Positions 1 to 11,267 of a stretch of DNA of 64,000 bases are shown piece after piece (position 1 is the first letter of the stretch; every line of letters begins with the position of its first letter). Source of the stretch: Burkholderia thailandensis E264 (lineage in GTDB: Bacteria > Pseudomonadota > Gammaproteobacteria > Burkholderiales > Burkholderiaceae); NCBI RefSeq assembly GCF_000012365.1, contig NC_007651.1, positions 2,914,001 to 2,978,000 on the forward strand, given 5' to 3'. Position numbers and translations under genes: made by a program. The notes beneath the pieces were generated by a model, which saw only the letters and a list, made by a program, of their open reading frames with translations, was not told where the DNA came from and searched no databases.

Positions 1-647
1 TGCGATTCGAGCAGACGCTCGGCAATGCGCGCGCGCAGGCGCGACATCGGCACGCGCTGCTCCGGACGGTCGTTGAGCCACGTCGTCGCCGACGCCGGCA
101 CCTTCACGTCCGGCAGCGACGGCTTTGCCGCGGCCTTCGCCGGCGCGGCGGCCGGTGCGGCCTTCGGCGCGCTGCCCGCGGACAGCACGTCGCCCTTCGT
201 GATGCGGCCGTCGCGGCCCGAGCCGGCGACGTCGGCGGCGCCCAAGCCCTTCTCGGCCATCAGCTTCGATGCGGCGGGCGACGCGGACGCGGTGCTCGAC
301 GCGGCGGCGGCGGCCGGCTGCGCGGCGGGCGCCGGCGCGGCGGCGGGCGCGGCGGCCGGCTGGACTTCGGCCGCGCCTGCTGCCGCTGCGGCCGCACCTG
401 CCTTCGCCTCGGTGTCGATCGTCGCGATCACCTGGTCGGCGACGACCGTGTCACCATCGTTCTGCAGCACTTGCGCGAGCACGCCCGCGGCGGGCGCCGG
501 CACTTCGAGCACGACCTTGTCGGTCTCGAGCTCGATCAGGATTTCGTCTTGCGCGACGGCTTCGCCGGGCTTCTTCTTCCACTGCAGCATGGTCGCTTCC
601 GAAACCGATTCGGAGAGCTGGGGGACTTTGACTTCTACGATAGCCAT
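1..647 (-). CDS. sucB: Dihydrolipoamide succinyltransferase (2-oxoglutarate dehydrogenase E2), 5' part only
   Basis: E2 core of the 2-oxoglutarate dehydrogenase complex; it transfers succinyl from lipoamide to CoA in the TCA cycle. The ATG at 647-645 gives MAIVEVKVPQLSESVSEATM, the start of a lipoyl domain, and the lipoyl-lysine motif ETDKVVLEVPAP follows at about residues 40-52. After it come an Ala/Pro-rich linker, a peripheral subunit-binding segment (MAEKGL...GRDGRITKGDVL) and a second linker. The visible part ends in PMSRLRARIAERLLES, the beginning of the catalytic acyltransferase domain. The gene runs off the left edge, so the catalytic HxxxD motif is not visible. It lies 133 nt downstream of sucA on the same strand, as in other betaproteobacteria, so the two are very likely cotranscribed. 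Confidence 0.96.
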   Translation of the reverse strand, partial: MAIVEVKVPQLSESVSEATMLQWKKKPGEAVAQDEILIELETDKVVLEVPAPAAGVLAQVLQNDGDTVVADQVIATIDTEAKAGAAAAAAGAAEVQPAAAPAAAPAPAAQPAAAAASSTASASPAASKLMAEKGLGAADVAGSGRDGRITKGDVLSAGSAPKAAPAAAPAKAAAKPSLPDVKVPASATTWLNDRPEQRVPMSRLRARIAERLLES

Positions 648-780
648 GTGAATTTCCTGGATGCTTAATCTGGGTAACGACGAGGCGTGCGCGTGCGCTG
701 TCGAATATCGCGGCGCGCGGCGCCTGCGTTCGAAAGCGCGCGGGAAAGCGCACCGCGCCTTCCCGCTTCGCTACGTCTCT

Positions 781-3645
781 TTATTTCGCGATCGATGCGC
801 TCTTCAAGCGGCCGAATGCGCCTTCGACGAGGGCCTTCTGCTGCTCGTAGTGCTTCGCGTAATAGCCGACGGCCGGCGAGGCGGAAGCCGGGCGGCCGCT
901 GTACGCGAGCTTCTGCCCTTCCTTCATGCCTTCCTTCAGGTGGTGTTCGACATAGAACCACGGCCCCTGATTTTGCGGCTCGTCCTGCACCCAGACCACT
1001 TCCGTCGCGTTCTCGTACTTCTTCATCTCCGCTTCGAACTGCTTGTGCGCGAACGGGTAGAGCTGCTCGATCCGCACGATCGCGACGTCGTTCGCCTTCG
1101 CTTCGCGGCGATGCGCGACGAGGTCGTAATACACGCGGCCCGAGCATGCGATCACGCGCTTGACCTTCTTCGCGTCGATGCCGCCGTCGACTTCGCCCAG
1201 CACCGGCTGGAACGAACCCTTCGCGAGCTCCGACAGATCCGACACCGCTTCCTTGTGGCGCAGCAGCGACTTCGGCGTCGCGACGATGAGCGGCTTGCGG
1301 AACAGGCGGATCATCTGGCGGCGCAGCAGGTGGAAGATCTGCGCGGGCGTCGTCGGCTGGACGACCTGCATGTTGTGCTCCGCGCACAGCTGCAGGTAGC
1401 GCTCAATGCGCGCCGACGAGTGCTCCGGACCCTGGCCTTCATAGCCGTGCGGCAACAGCATCGTGAGACCCGACACGCGGCCCCACTTCACTTCGCCCGA
1501 CGAGATGAACTGGTCGATCACGACTTGCGCGCCGTTCGCGAAATCGCCGAACTGCGCTTCCCACAGCACGAGCGTGTTCGGCTCGGCGGTCGAGTAGCCG
1601 TATTCGAAGCCGAGCACCGCCTCTTCGGACAGCACCGAGTCGATCACGTTGAACTTCGCCTGGCCTTCCGAGACGTTCTGCAGCGGCACGTACGTGCCGT
1701 CGTTCCAGCGCTCGCGGTTCTGGTCGTGCAGCACCGCGTGGCGGTGCGTGAACGTGCCGCGGCCCGAATCCTGGCCCGTCAGGCGCACCGCGTAGCCGGA
1801 CGCGACGAGCGACGCGTACGCGAGGTGCTCGCCCATGCCCCAGTCGAGCGGCTGGTCGCCGCGCGCCATGTTGCGGCGATCGTTGATCACGCGCTCGACG
1901 AGCGGGTGGACCTTGAAGTTCTCCGGCACCGTCGTGATGCGTTCGCCGAGGCGCTTGAGCTCGGCGAGCGGCACCGCGGTGTCGGCCGCGTCCGTCCACT
2001 TGCGGTTCAGGAACGGCATCCAGTCGACCGCGTACTTGCTCTTGTAGTTCGACAGCACCGGGTCGACCGTATGGTGGCCGTCGTCCATCGCCTTGCGGTA
2101 CGCCTTCACGAAGCCGTCCGCGTCTTCGGCGCTGATCACGCCTTGCTGGACGAGCTTCTCCGCGTACAGCGCGCGGGTGCCCGGGTGCTGCGCGATCTTC
2201 TTGTACATCAGCGGCTGCGTGACGGCCGGCGTGTCCTGCTCGTTGTGGCCGAGCTTGCGGAAGCAGACGATGTCGATCACGACATCCTTGTGGAACTGCA
2301 TCCGGTAGTCGATCGCGATCTGCGTCGCGAGGACCACGGCTTCCGGATCGTCGCCGTTCACGTGCAGCACCGGCGCCTCGATCATCTTGACGACGTCCGT
2401 GCAGTACAGCGTCGAGCGCGCGTCGCGCGGGTCCGACGTCGTGAAGCCGATCTGGTTGTTGATGACGATGTGCAGCGTGCCGTGCGTGCCGTAACCGCGC
2501 GTCTGCGCGAGGTTGAGCGTTTCCATCACGACGCCCTGGCCCGCGAACGCCGCGTCGCCGTGGATCTGCACGGGCAGCACCTGCAGGCCGTCGGCGTCGC
2601 CGCGGCGGTCCATCCGCGCCTTCGCGGAACCTTCGACCACCGGGTTCACGATTTCGAGGTGCGACGGGTTGAACGCGAGCGACAGGTGGACCGGGCCGCC
2701 TTCCGTCGCGATGTCGGACGAGAAGCCCTTGTGGTACTTCACGTCGCCGGCCGGCAGGTCGTCGACGTGCTTGCCTTCGAATTCGGCGAACAGATCCGCC
2801 GGCATCTTGCCGAGCGTGTTCACGAGCACGTTCAGGCGGCCGCGGTGCGCCATGCCGATGACGATTTCCTGCACGCCCTTCGAGCCCGCGTGCTGGACGA
2901 CTTCGTCCATCGCCGCGATGAAGCTCTCGCCGCCTTCGAGCGAGAAGCGCTTCTGGCCGACGTACTTCGTGTGCAGATAGCGCTCGAGGCCTTCGCCCGC
3001 CGTCAGACGGTTCAGGATGTGCTTCTTCTTGTCGGCCGAGAAGTTCGGCGTCGCACGGGTCGACTCCAGACGCTCCTGCCACCAGCGCTTCTGCTCGGGA
3101 TCGCTGATGTACATGAACTCGGCGCCGATCGTGCCGCAGTACGTGTCGCGCAGCCCCTTGACGATGTCGCGCAGCGACGCCTGCTCGAACCCGAAATACA
3201 GGTTGCTCGCGCTGAACGTCTGGTCAAGGTCGGCTTCGGAGAAATCGTAGAACGCGGGTTCCAGTTCCGGAATCGCGGGGCGTTCGCGGCGCTTCAGGGG
3301 ATCGAGGTTGGCCCATTGCGAGCCGAGGAAGCGATACGCGCTGATGAGGGACTGAACGTGAACTTGCTTGCGGGCGGTGGCGAGATTGGCACCGCTTTCG
3401 CGCGGGATGAAAGCGTTGGCTTTCGCGCGCTGGGCGAACGACTCGACGATCGGGTTATGAGCCACGTCGCTCGCATTCGAGCCGTCGGTTGCGGGGACGT
3501 TTTGCAGCGCGTCGAAATATTCGCGCCAATTGTCCGGCACCGACGCCGGATTATCCAAATAGGCTTCGTACAGTTCTTCAACATACGAAGCATTGCCGCC
3601 GAACAAATATGAGTTCAGCTGGAACTGCTTCATTACATCTGACAT
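781..3645 (-). CDS. sucA: 2-oxoglutarate dehydrogenase E1 component
   Basis: Thiamine-diphosphate-dependent E1 that decarboxylates 2-oxoglutarate and passes succinyl to the E2 lipoate. The protein is 954 aa, a full-length family member. It begins with the short E2-contact helix region (MKQFQLNSYLFGGNASYVEELY). The TPP-binding half contains IGMAHRGRLNVL, HGDAAFAGQG at about residue 360 and NNQIGFTTS at about 395. The C-terminal transketolase-like half contains EAQFGDFANGAQ and HGYEGQGPEHSSARIERYLQL. The ATG at 3645 is preceded by an AGGTGAG ribosome-binding site. It is first in a sucA-sucB unit. A TATGCT hexamer about 130 nt upstream could be its -10 box, but I see no convincing -35. Confidence 0.97.
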   Translation of the reverse strand: MSDVMKQFQLNSYLFGGNASYVEELYEAYLDNPASVPDNWREYFDALQNVPATDGSNASDVAHNPIVESFAQRAKANAFIPRESGANLATARKQVHVQSLISAYRFLGSQWANLDPLKRRERPAIPELEPAFYDFSEADLDQTFSASNLYFGFEQASLRDIVKGLRDTYCGTIGAEFMYISDPEQKRWWQERLESTRATPNFSADKKKHILNRLTAGEGLERYLHTKYVGQKRFSLEGGESFIAAMDEVVQHAGSKGVQEIVIGMAHRGRLNVLVNTLGKMPADLFAEFEGKHVDDLPAGDVKYHKGFSSDIATEGGPVHLSLAFNPSHLEIVNPVVEGSAKARMDRRGDADGLQVLPVQIHGDAAFAGQGVVMETLNLAQTRGYGTHGTLHIVINNQIGFTTSDPRDARSTLYCTDVVKMIEAPVLHVNGDDPEAVVLATQIAIDYRMQFHKDVVIDIVCFRKLGHNEQDTPAVTQPLMYKKIAQHPGTRALYAEKLVQQGVISAEDADGFVKAYRKAMDDGHHTVDPVLSNYKSKYAVDWMPFLNRKWTDAADTAVPLAELKRLGERITTVPENFKVHPLVERVINDRRNMARGDQPLDWGMGEHLAYASLVASGYAVRLTGQDSGRGTFTHRHAVLHDQNRERWNDGTYVPLQNVSEGQAKFNVIDSVLSEEAVLGFEYGYSTAEPNTLVLWEAQFGDFANGAQVVIDQFISSGEVKWGRVSGLTMLLPHGYEGQGPEHSSARIERYLQLCAEHNMQVVQPTTPAQIFHLLRRQMIRLFRKPLIVATPKSLLRHKEAVSDLSELAKGSFQPVLGEVDGGIDAKKVKRVIACSGRVYYDLVAHRREAKANDVAIVRIEQLYPFAHKQFEAEMKKYENATEVVWVQDEPQNQGPWFYVEHHLKEGMKEGQKLAYSGRPASASPAVGYYAKHYEQQKALVEGAFGRLKSASIAK

Positions 3646-3997
3646 TTGACGCTCACCTTTCTTCGAGCTTCTCGAGAAATAGCGGGTTACTCAACCTTCC
3701 GCGACACGGCCTGACCGTTTAGCGGATTGCGCGAATCAAGTCTTGCTTGGAAGGACCTAAAACTTGCGTGCGCGCAGCATAGCACAAAAAACCCTGCGGC
3801 GAGCACGGCGATAGCGCCCTGAAAGCCCGCCGCGACGGGCTTTCGCGCGCATCGCGCATATTCGCGCCGGAGCCCGTAACACTGTTTTTCAAACGGCGTG
3901 CCGCCGCCTTTTCGCGGATGCGAAAAAGCCGCCCGGAGGCGGCTTTTTCGATGCGCGGCGAATGCGGCGCAACGCTCGGGCGGCGCGCGGCGAACGC
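3646..3997. other. Intergenic region between typA and sucA
   Basis: This gap holds the sucA leader (about 130 nt, with a possible TATGCT -10 box near 3778) and, close to typA, the terminator hairpin at 3923-3948. I see no gene in it. Confidence 0.6.
3923..3948 (-). terminator. Rho-independent terminator downstream of typA
   Basis: AAAAAGCCGCC at 3923-3933 pairs with GGCGGCTTTTT at 3938-3948 around a CGGA loop. Read on the minus strand, the stem is followed by a U-run, 50 nt after the typA stop codon. Confidence 0.8.
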
Positions 3998-5824
<1,827 letters not shown>

Positions 5825-5910
5825 AGAAACCTGGAAACGGATGGAACGCGCAAGCGCGCGCGCACCGTTTTGCTCGATGCGCGCGCGATTTGCAGCTTGG
5901 AAAGCCTGAA

Positions 5911-5919
5911 ATTATAGCA
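5911..5919 (-). promoter_or_regulatory. Extended -10 promoter for typA
   Basis: On the minus strand the sequence reads TGC-TATAAT, a perfect -10 hexamer with the TGn extension, about 90 nt upstream of the typA ATG. No good -35 is seen at 16-18 bp, which fits an extended -10 promoter. Confidence 0.6.
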
Positions 5920-6052
5920 CGTCAAGATGTCGCGGACTGCGCCATCCATTGCCTCGCGGCATCGGCGCAACCGCGCGAGCGTCCGCCGATGGGCCCACTC
6001 GCATCAGGGCCATTTTTGCGGATCTGCAACCAAATCCCGCTTCAATTAACAT

Positions 6053-6097
6053 TTGCCGCAGCAACTAATCGCGCCTATACTGCTGCCTAGTCAACTA
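6053..6097 (+). promoter_or_regulatory. Promoter and probable MarR operator of the efflux operon
   Basis: TTGCCG at 6053-6058, a 17-bp spacer and TATACT at 6076-6081 form a good sigma-70 promoter. The transcription start is expected near 6088. TAGTCAACTA at 6088-6097 is an inverted repeat (TAGT-CA-ACTA) lying exactly over the predicted start, where a MarR-family repressor would block initiation. The leader to the marR ATG is only about 30 nt. Confidence 0.65.
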
Positions 6098-6116
6098 TTG
6101 CAGCTTCAGAGAATTT

Positions 6117-6614
6117 ATGTCGGATCCCTCTTCTCCGCAGCCCGATCAGGCTCTGTCCCTGTACCAGATCAACGACAGCGTCGGCTACCTGATGTCGCGC
6201 GTGAAATCGCTAATGACGAACATGGTCACGCAGCGCACGCAGACCGAGCTCGGCATCACCGGCACGCAGGCGACGATGCTGTTCATGCTCGCCGTCGGCA
6301 AATGTTCGACGGCGGCCGAGCTGGCGCGCGAATACGGCATCGATGCGAGCGCGATCACGCGCCTGCTCGATCGCGTCGAGAAGCGCGGCTTGCTGCAACG
6401 GGTGCGCAGCAGCGAAGACCGGCGCGTCGTGCGGCTCGAGCTGACCGACGAGGGGCGCGAACTCACGAAGCGCATGCCGGAGATCTTTCGCAGCGTGCTC
6501 GATCAGGTGCTCGAAGGCTTCACGCCCGAGGAAGTCGGCTTCCTCAAGAGCATGCTGCGCCGCATTCTCGTCAATTCCGGCGAATGTCCGGGCTCGACCG
6601 GAAGCACGTCGTAA
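6117..6614 (+). CDS. MarR-family transcriptional regulator of the efflux operon
   Basis: Winged-helix repressor of 165 aa, EmrR/MprA-like. A central DNA-binding segment (TAAELAREYGIDASAITRLLDRVEKRGLL, about residues 62-90) is followed by the wing RSSEDRRVVRLELTDEGREL. Dimerisation helices flank it. It is the first gene of a plus-strand unit that continues with an outer-membrane channel, a membrane-fusion protein and an EmrB-like pump. That is the arrangement of emrRAB-type multidrug efflux loci, where the regulator releases DNA on binding drugs or phenolic ligands. A palindrome over its own promoter suggests autoregulation. The ligand is not deducible. Confidence 0.9.
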   Translation: MSDPSSPQPDQALSLYQINDSVGYLMSRVKSLMTNMVTQRTQTELGITGTQATMLFMLAVGKCSTAAELAREYGIDASAITRLLDRVEKRGLLQRVRSSEDRRVVRLELTDEGRELTKRMPEIFRSVLDQVLEGFTPEEVGFLKSMLRRILVNSGECPGSTGSTS

Positions 6615-6701
6615 ATATTGCCACAACAAGTAATTCAGACAGATAAATGTAAGGAAATCCTTGCAGTGTCCATTATTCATTCCGAGTCAGGAAACACAGC
6701 G

Positions 6702-8201
6702 ATGAAAACCTTCCCGTTGTCCGCTTGCCGAACCGCCACGGCCGTCGCGGTCGCCGTGCTCGCGCTCGCGGGATGCGCGAACTATTTCGGCATCAAGAGC
6801 GACAAGGCGATCGCGCCCGCGACGCAGTTCGAGAGCGCGCAGAGCCTGCCGGCGCAAGGCGGCCGGTGGCCGTCGCTCGACTGGGCGAACCAGTTCGGCG
6901 ATCCGCAACTGCCCAAGCTGATCGACGAGGCGCTCGAAGGCAATCCGACGATCGCGCAAGCGCAGGCGCGCATCGCGAAGGCATCGTCGTACATCGAATC
7001 GTCGCGCTCGACGCTGCTGCCGAAGGCGGACGCGAAGTACTCGTGGACCCGCGAGCTGTATTCGAGCAACGCCCTCGTCCCGCCGCCCTTCGGCGGTCAG
7101 TGGTACAGCGAGAACAACGCGCTCGCGAGCGCGTCGTGGGAACTCGACCTGTGGGGCAAGAACCGCGCGCGCCTCAATGCGGCCGTGTCGCAGGAAAAGG
7201 CCGCCGAAGCCGACATGCAGCAGGCGCGCGTGACGCTCGCGACGTCGGTCGCGCGCACGTACAACCAGCTCGCGCAGTTGTACGCGCTGCGCGACATCGC
7301 CGAGCGCGAGATCTCGAACCGGCAGACGGTCGGCAAGATCACCGACGGCCGCGTCGGCGCGGGCCTCGACACGAACGTCGAGCGCCAGACCGCGCTCGGC
7401 AACATCGCGACGAGCCAGTCGACGCTGTCCGATCTCGACGGCCAGATCACGAACGTCCGCTATCAGCTCGCCGCGCTGCTCGGCAAGGGCCCGGACCGCG
7501 GGCTGCAGATTGCCGCGCCGGTGCTGAGCCCGGGCGGCGGGGTCGCGCTGCCGGACAACCTGCCCGCCGATCTCGTATCGCGCCGCCCGGACCTCGTCGC
7601 CGCGCGCTGGCAAGTCGAGGCGGCGATGCACGACGTGAAGGAAGCGAAGGCCGAGTTCTTCCCGGACATCAATCTTGCGGCGGGCCTCGGCTTCGACGCG
7701 TTCGGCTGGGGCCGCTTCCTGAACTTCGCGAGCCGCCAGGCGCAATTCGGCCCGGCGATCCATCTGCCGATCTTCGACGGCGGCGCGCTGCGCGCGCAAC
7801 TGAAGGGCCGCTACGCGGACTTCGATCTGTCGGTCGCGAACTACAACCAGACGCTCGTGAGCGCGCTGAACGACGTCGCGACGCAAGTCGCGTCGATCCG
7901 CTCGATCGACACGCAGATGGGCGACGCGCAGCGCGCGCTCGATGCGTCGACGCGCGCGTACGAGCTCGCGGTGATCCGCTACAAGGCGGGCCTGTCGCCG
8001 CAGCTGCAGGTGCTGAACGCGGACAGCAACCGGCTCGCCGCCGAGCAGACGGTGACGAACCTGAAGATGCGCCGCCGCGATCTGCAGATCGGTCTCGTGA
8101 AGGCGCTCGGCGGCGGCTTCGACGCGACCGGCACGCGGCTCGCCACGCCCGCACCGGCAGTGGCGGCGGCCGCCGCACCCGCGCGGCACGCGTCGAACTG
8201 A
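6702..8201 (+). CDS. Outer-membrane efflux lipoprotein, NodT/OprM family
   Basis: TolC-like outer-membrane channel of 499 aa. The ATG at 6702 was chosen because it places a lipoprotein signal directly at the N-terminus, with lipobox LALAGC and the acylated Cys at residue 25. Two OEP repeats follow, with typical NodT motifs: ASWELDLWGKNRARLNAA in the first half, and PADLVSRRPDLVAARWQVEAA and FDGGALRAQLKGRYADFDL in the second. The C-terminus ends in an Ala-rich tail. It presumably forms the exit duct for the adaptor and pump encoded immediately downstream. The gap from the regulator gene is 87 nt, so a single transcript is likely. Confidence 0.93.
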   Translation: MKTFPLSACRTATAVAVAVLALAGCANYFGIKSDKAIAPATQFESAQSLPAQGGRWPSLDWANQFGDPQLPKLIDEALEGNPTIAQAQARIAKASSYIESSRSTLLPKADAKYSWTRELYSSNALVPPPFGGQWYSENNALASASWELDLWGKNRARLNAAVSQEKAAEADMQQARVTLATSVARTYNQLAQLYALRDIAEREISNRQTVGKITDGRVGAGLDTNVERQTALGNIATSQSTLSDLDGQITNVRYQLAALLGKGPDRGLQIAAPVLSPGGGVALPDNLPADLVSRRPDLVAARWQVEAAMHDVKEAKAEFFPDINLAAGLGFDAFGWGRFLNFASRQAQFGPAIHLPIFDGGALRAQLKGRYADFDLSVANYNQTLVSALNDVATQVASIRSIDTQMGDAQRALDASTRAYELAVIRYKAGLSPQLQVLNADSNRLAAEQTVTNLKMRRRDLQIGLVKALGGGFDATGTRLATPAPAVAAAAAPARHASN

Positions 8202-8269
8202 CCCGCATCATTCCCGGCACGCCGGATTCATCGCTTCAATCGCTTAGATACAAGACGGAGAAACTCGCC

Positions 8270-9502
8270 ATGAGCGACCCTCAACAAAACGCAGCGCCCG
8301 CGCAGCCGCAGAACAACGGCAAGCGCAAGCGGATGATGACGCTGCTCGTCGTGGTGATCGCGATCGCCGCGATCGCGTACGGCCTCTATTACCTGCTCGT
8401 CGCGCGCTTCCACGAAACCACCGATGACGCCTACGTGAACGGCAACGTCGTGCAGATCACGCCGCAGGTGACGGGCACCGTGATCGCGGTAAAGGCGGAC
8501 GACACGCAGACCGTGAAGGCGGGCGACCCGCTCGTCGTGCTCGATCCGGCCGATTCCCAGGTCGCGCTGCAGCAGGCCGAGGCGAACCTCGCACAGACGG
8601 TGCGCCAGGTGCGCGGCCTCTATGTGAACGACGATCAATACCGCGCGCAGGTCGCGCTGCGCCAGTCGGATCTGTCGAAGGCGCAGGACGATCTGCGCCG
8701 CCGGCTCGCCGTCGCGCAAACGGGCGCCGTATCGCAGGAGGAAATCTCGCACGCGCGCGACGCGGTGAAGGCGGCTCAGGCATCGCTCGACGCAGCCAAC
8801 CAGCAACTCGCGTCGAACCGCGCGCTCACCGCGAACACGACTATCGCCAATCACCCGAACGTGCTCGCCGCCGCCGCGAAGGTCCGCGACGCGTACCTGA
8901 ACAACGCGCGCAACACGCTGCCCGCGCCCGTCGCGGGCTACGTCGCGAAGCGCTCGGTGCAGGTCGGCCAGCGCGTGTCGCCGGGCACGCCGCTGATGTC
9001 GGTCGTGCCGCTGAACGCCGTGTGGATCGACGCGAACTTCAAGGAAGTGCAACTGAAGCACATGCGCATCGGGCAGCCGGTCGAGCTGACGGCCGACATC
9101 TACGGCTCGTCGGTCAAGTACCACGGCAAGGTGGTCGGCTTCTCGGCGGGCACGGGCGCGGCATTCTCGCTGCTGCCGGCGCAGAACGCGACGGGCAACT
9201 GGATCAAGGTCGTCCAGCGCCTGCCGGTGCGCATCGAGCTCGATCCGAAGGAGCTGAAGGATCATCCGCTGCGCATCGGCCTGTCGATGCAGGTCGACGT
9301 CGACATCAAGGACGAAAGCGGCAACCAGCTCGGCAACGTGCAGAACACCGTCTACGAAACCGACGTGTTCGCGAAATACGGCGACGAAGCGAACGCCGAG
9401 ATCGCGCGCATCATCGAGCAGAACGCGGGCGGCGGTGCGCCGACGCCGACGCCGGCGCCGGCGGCGAAGGTCGTCGGCGGCCGCACGTCGAACCTGATGT
9501 AA
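8270..9502 (+). CDS. EmrA-like membrane-fusion (HlyD family) adaptor
   Basis: Periplasmic adaptor of 410 aa that joins an inner-membrane MFS pump to an outer-membrane channel. It has a cytosolic Lys/Arg-rich N-terminus, one membrane anchor at about residues 22-44 and the HlyD-type entry ETTDDAYVNGNVVQITPQVTG. A lipoyl-like half motif, a coiled-coil hairpin (about 100-200), the second lipoyl half (LPAPVAGYVAKRSVQVGQRV) and a beta-barrel follow. The C-terminus is a Pro/Ala-rich tail. GGAG precedes the ATG. It lies 68 nt after the channel gene and 22 nt before the pump gene. Confidence 0.94.
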   Translation: MSDPQQNAAPAQPQNNGKRKRMMTLLVVVIAIAAIAYGLYYLLVARFHETTDDAYVNGNVVQITPQVTGTVIAVKADDTQTVKAGDPLVVLDPADSQVALQQAEANLAQTVRQVRGLYVNDDQYRAQVALRQSDLSKAQDDLRRRLAVAQTGAVSQEEISHARDAVKAAQASLDAANQQLASNRALTANTTIANHPNVLAAAAKVRDAYLNNARNTLPAPVAGYVAKRSVQVGQRVSPGTPLMSVVPLNAVWIDANFKEVQLKHMRIGQPVELTADIYGSSVKYHGKVVGFSAGTGAAFSLLPAQNATGNWIKVVQRLPVRIELDPKELKDHPLRIGLSMQVDVDIKDESGNQLGNVQNTVYETDVFAKYGDEANAEIARIIEQNAGGGAPTPTPAPAAKVVGGRTSNLM

Positions 9503-9524
9503 GCGCCGCCGGGTCGGACCAAGC

Positions 9525-11084
9525 ATGGCACAGCCACACGCTCCCCTTCCTCCGCTCAAGGGCGGACAGCTGATACTCGGCACGATCGCGGTATCGCTCG
9601 CCGTGTTCATGAACGTGCTCGACACGTCGATCGCCAATGTCGCGATCCCGACGATCTCGGGCGACCTCGGCGTGTCGTCCGACCAGGGCACCTGGGTCAT
9701 CACGTCGTTCGCGGTCGCGAATGCGATCTCGGTGCCGCTCACGGGCTGGCTGACCGATCGCATCGGTCAGGTGCGCCTGTTCCTCGCGTCGATCATCCTG
9801 TTCGTGATCTCGTCCTGGATGTGCGGACTCGCGCCGACGCTGCCGTTCCTGCTCGCATCGCGCGTGCTGCAGGGCGCGGTCGCCGGCCCGATGATCCCGC
9901 TGTCGCAAGCGCTGCTGCTGTCGAGCTATCCGCGCGCGAAAGCGCCGATGGCGCTCGCGCTCTGGTCGATGACGACGCTGATCGCGCCCGTCGCCGGCCC
10001 GATTCTCGGCGGCTGGATCTCGGACAACTACTCGTGGCCGTGGATCTTCTATGTGAACATTCCGGTCGGCATCGCCGCCGCGGCCGTCACGTGGATGATC
10101 TACCGCAGCCGCGAGTCGGCCGTGCGCCGCGCGCCGATCGACGGCGTCGGGCTCGCCCTTCTCGTGATCTGGGTCGGCTCGCTGCAGATCATGCTCGACA
10201 AGGGCAAGGACCTCGACTGGTTCGCGTCGACGACGATCGTCGTGCTCGCGCTCACCGCGCTGATCGCGTTCGCGTTCTTCGTCGTCTGGGAATTGACGGC
10301 CGAGCATCCGGTCGTCGACCTGTCGCTGTTCCGGATGCGCAACTTCTCCGGCGGCACGATCGCGCTGTCGGTCGGCTACGGGCTCTACTTCGGCAACCTC
10401 GTGCTGCTGCCGCTGTGGCTTCAGACGCAGATCGGCTACACGGCGACCGACGCGGGGCTCGTGATGGCGCCCGTCGGCTTCTTCGCGATCCTGCTGTCGC
10501 CGCTCACGGGCAAGTTCCTGTCGCGCACCGATCCGCGCTACATTGCAACGGCCGCGTTCCTCACGTTCGCGCTGTGCTTCTGGATGCGCTCGCGCTATAC
10601 GACGGGCGTCGACGAATGGTCGCTGATGGCGCCGACCTTCGTGCAAGGTATCGCGATGGCGGGCTTCTTCATCCCGCTCGTGTCGATCACGCTGTCCGGT
10701 CTGCCCGGCCATCGGATTCCTGCGGCGTCGGGCCTGTCGAACTTCGTGCGGATCATGTGCGGCGGCATCGGAACGTCGATCTTCCAGACCGCGTGGGACC
10801 ATCGGAACAACTTCCACCACGCGCAACTCGTCGAGCAGGCGAACCCGTACAACCCGACGTTCAGCCAGGCGGTCACGCAGATGGGACAGCTCGGGCTCAC
10901 GCGCGAGCAAGCGCACGGGCTCATCAACAACATGGCGACGCAGCAGGCCGCGCAACTGGGCGTGAACGATCTGTTCTACATCTCGGCCGCGATCTTCGTG
11001 CTGCTGATCGCGCTCATCTGGATCACGAAGCCCGAGCGCGCGGGCGGCGGCGATTCGAGCGCGGCGGCGTCGGCCGCGCACTGA
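9525..11084 (+). CDS. EmrB/QacA-type drug:H+ antiporter (DHA2, 14 TM)
   Basis: MFS multidrug exporter of 519 aa, the usual EmrB length, with about fourteen hydrophobic segments. It shows the DHA2 signature after TM1 (LDTSIANVAIPTISGDLGVS), motif A in the TM2-TM3 loop (GWLTDRIGQVRLF) and motif C near TM5 (APVAGPILGGWISDNYSW). It works with the EmrA-like adaptor and NodT-like channel upstream to move amphipathic compounds across both membranes using the proton gradient. The last residues are Gly/Ser/Ala-rich. A bidirectional terminator follows at 11125-11154. The substrate range cannot be read from sequence. Confidence 0.95.
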   Translation: MAQPHAPLPPLKGGQLILGTIAVSLAVFMNVLDTSIANVAIPTISGDLGVSSDQGTWVITSFAVANAISVPLTGWLTDRIGQVRLFLASIILFVISSWMCGLAPTLPFLLASRVLQGAVAGPMIPLSQALLLSSYPRAKAPMALALWSMTTLIAPVAGPILGGWISDNYSWPWIFYVNIPVGIAAAAVTWMIYRSRESAVRRAPIDGVGLALLVIWVGSLQIMLDKGKDLDWFASTTIVVLALTALIAFAFFVVWELTAEHPVVDLSLFRMRNFSGGTIALSVGYGLYFGNLVLLPLWLQTQIGYTATDAGLVMAPVGFFAILLSPLTGKFLSRTDPRYIATAAFLTFALCFWMRSRYTTGVDEWSLMAPTFVQGIAMAGFFIPLVSITLSGLPGHRIPAASGLSNFVRIMCGGIGTSIFQTAWDHRNNFHHAQLVEQANPYNPTFSQAVTQMGQLGLTREQAHGLINNMATQQAAQLGVNDLFYISAAIFVLLIALIWITKPERAGGGDSSAAASAAH

Positions 11085-11124
11085 GCGGCGTCACACGTGG
11101 CGCGTCACGCGTGGCGCGCGAAGC

Positions 11125-11154
11125 AAAACGCCCGGCTTTCAAGCCGGGCGTTTT
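11125..11154. terminator. Bidirectional terminator between the efflux operon and truB
   Basis: AAAACGCCCGGCTT at 11125-11138 pairs perfectly with AAGCCGGGCGTTTT at 11141-11154. T-runs occur on both strands, so it can end the plus-strand efflux transcript and the minus-strand truB transcript. Confidence 0.9.
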
Positions 11155-11267
11155 CGTTTTGCCGATGCGACATGCGGCGCCGAGCGCGCCGGTCGTCCGC
11201 AACGCCTGCCGTACAGCATGCGCCATGCGAGCGCGCATCCACGCCGCGCGCCCGTGCATCCGCGCGA

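Noticed and set aside
661..3612. Very long plus-strand open frames opposite sucA and other core genes
   Set aside because: They are antisense to clearly conserved genes and arise from GC-rich codon bias; the amino-acid content is Arg/Ala/His-rich without motifs.
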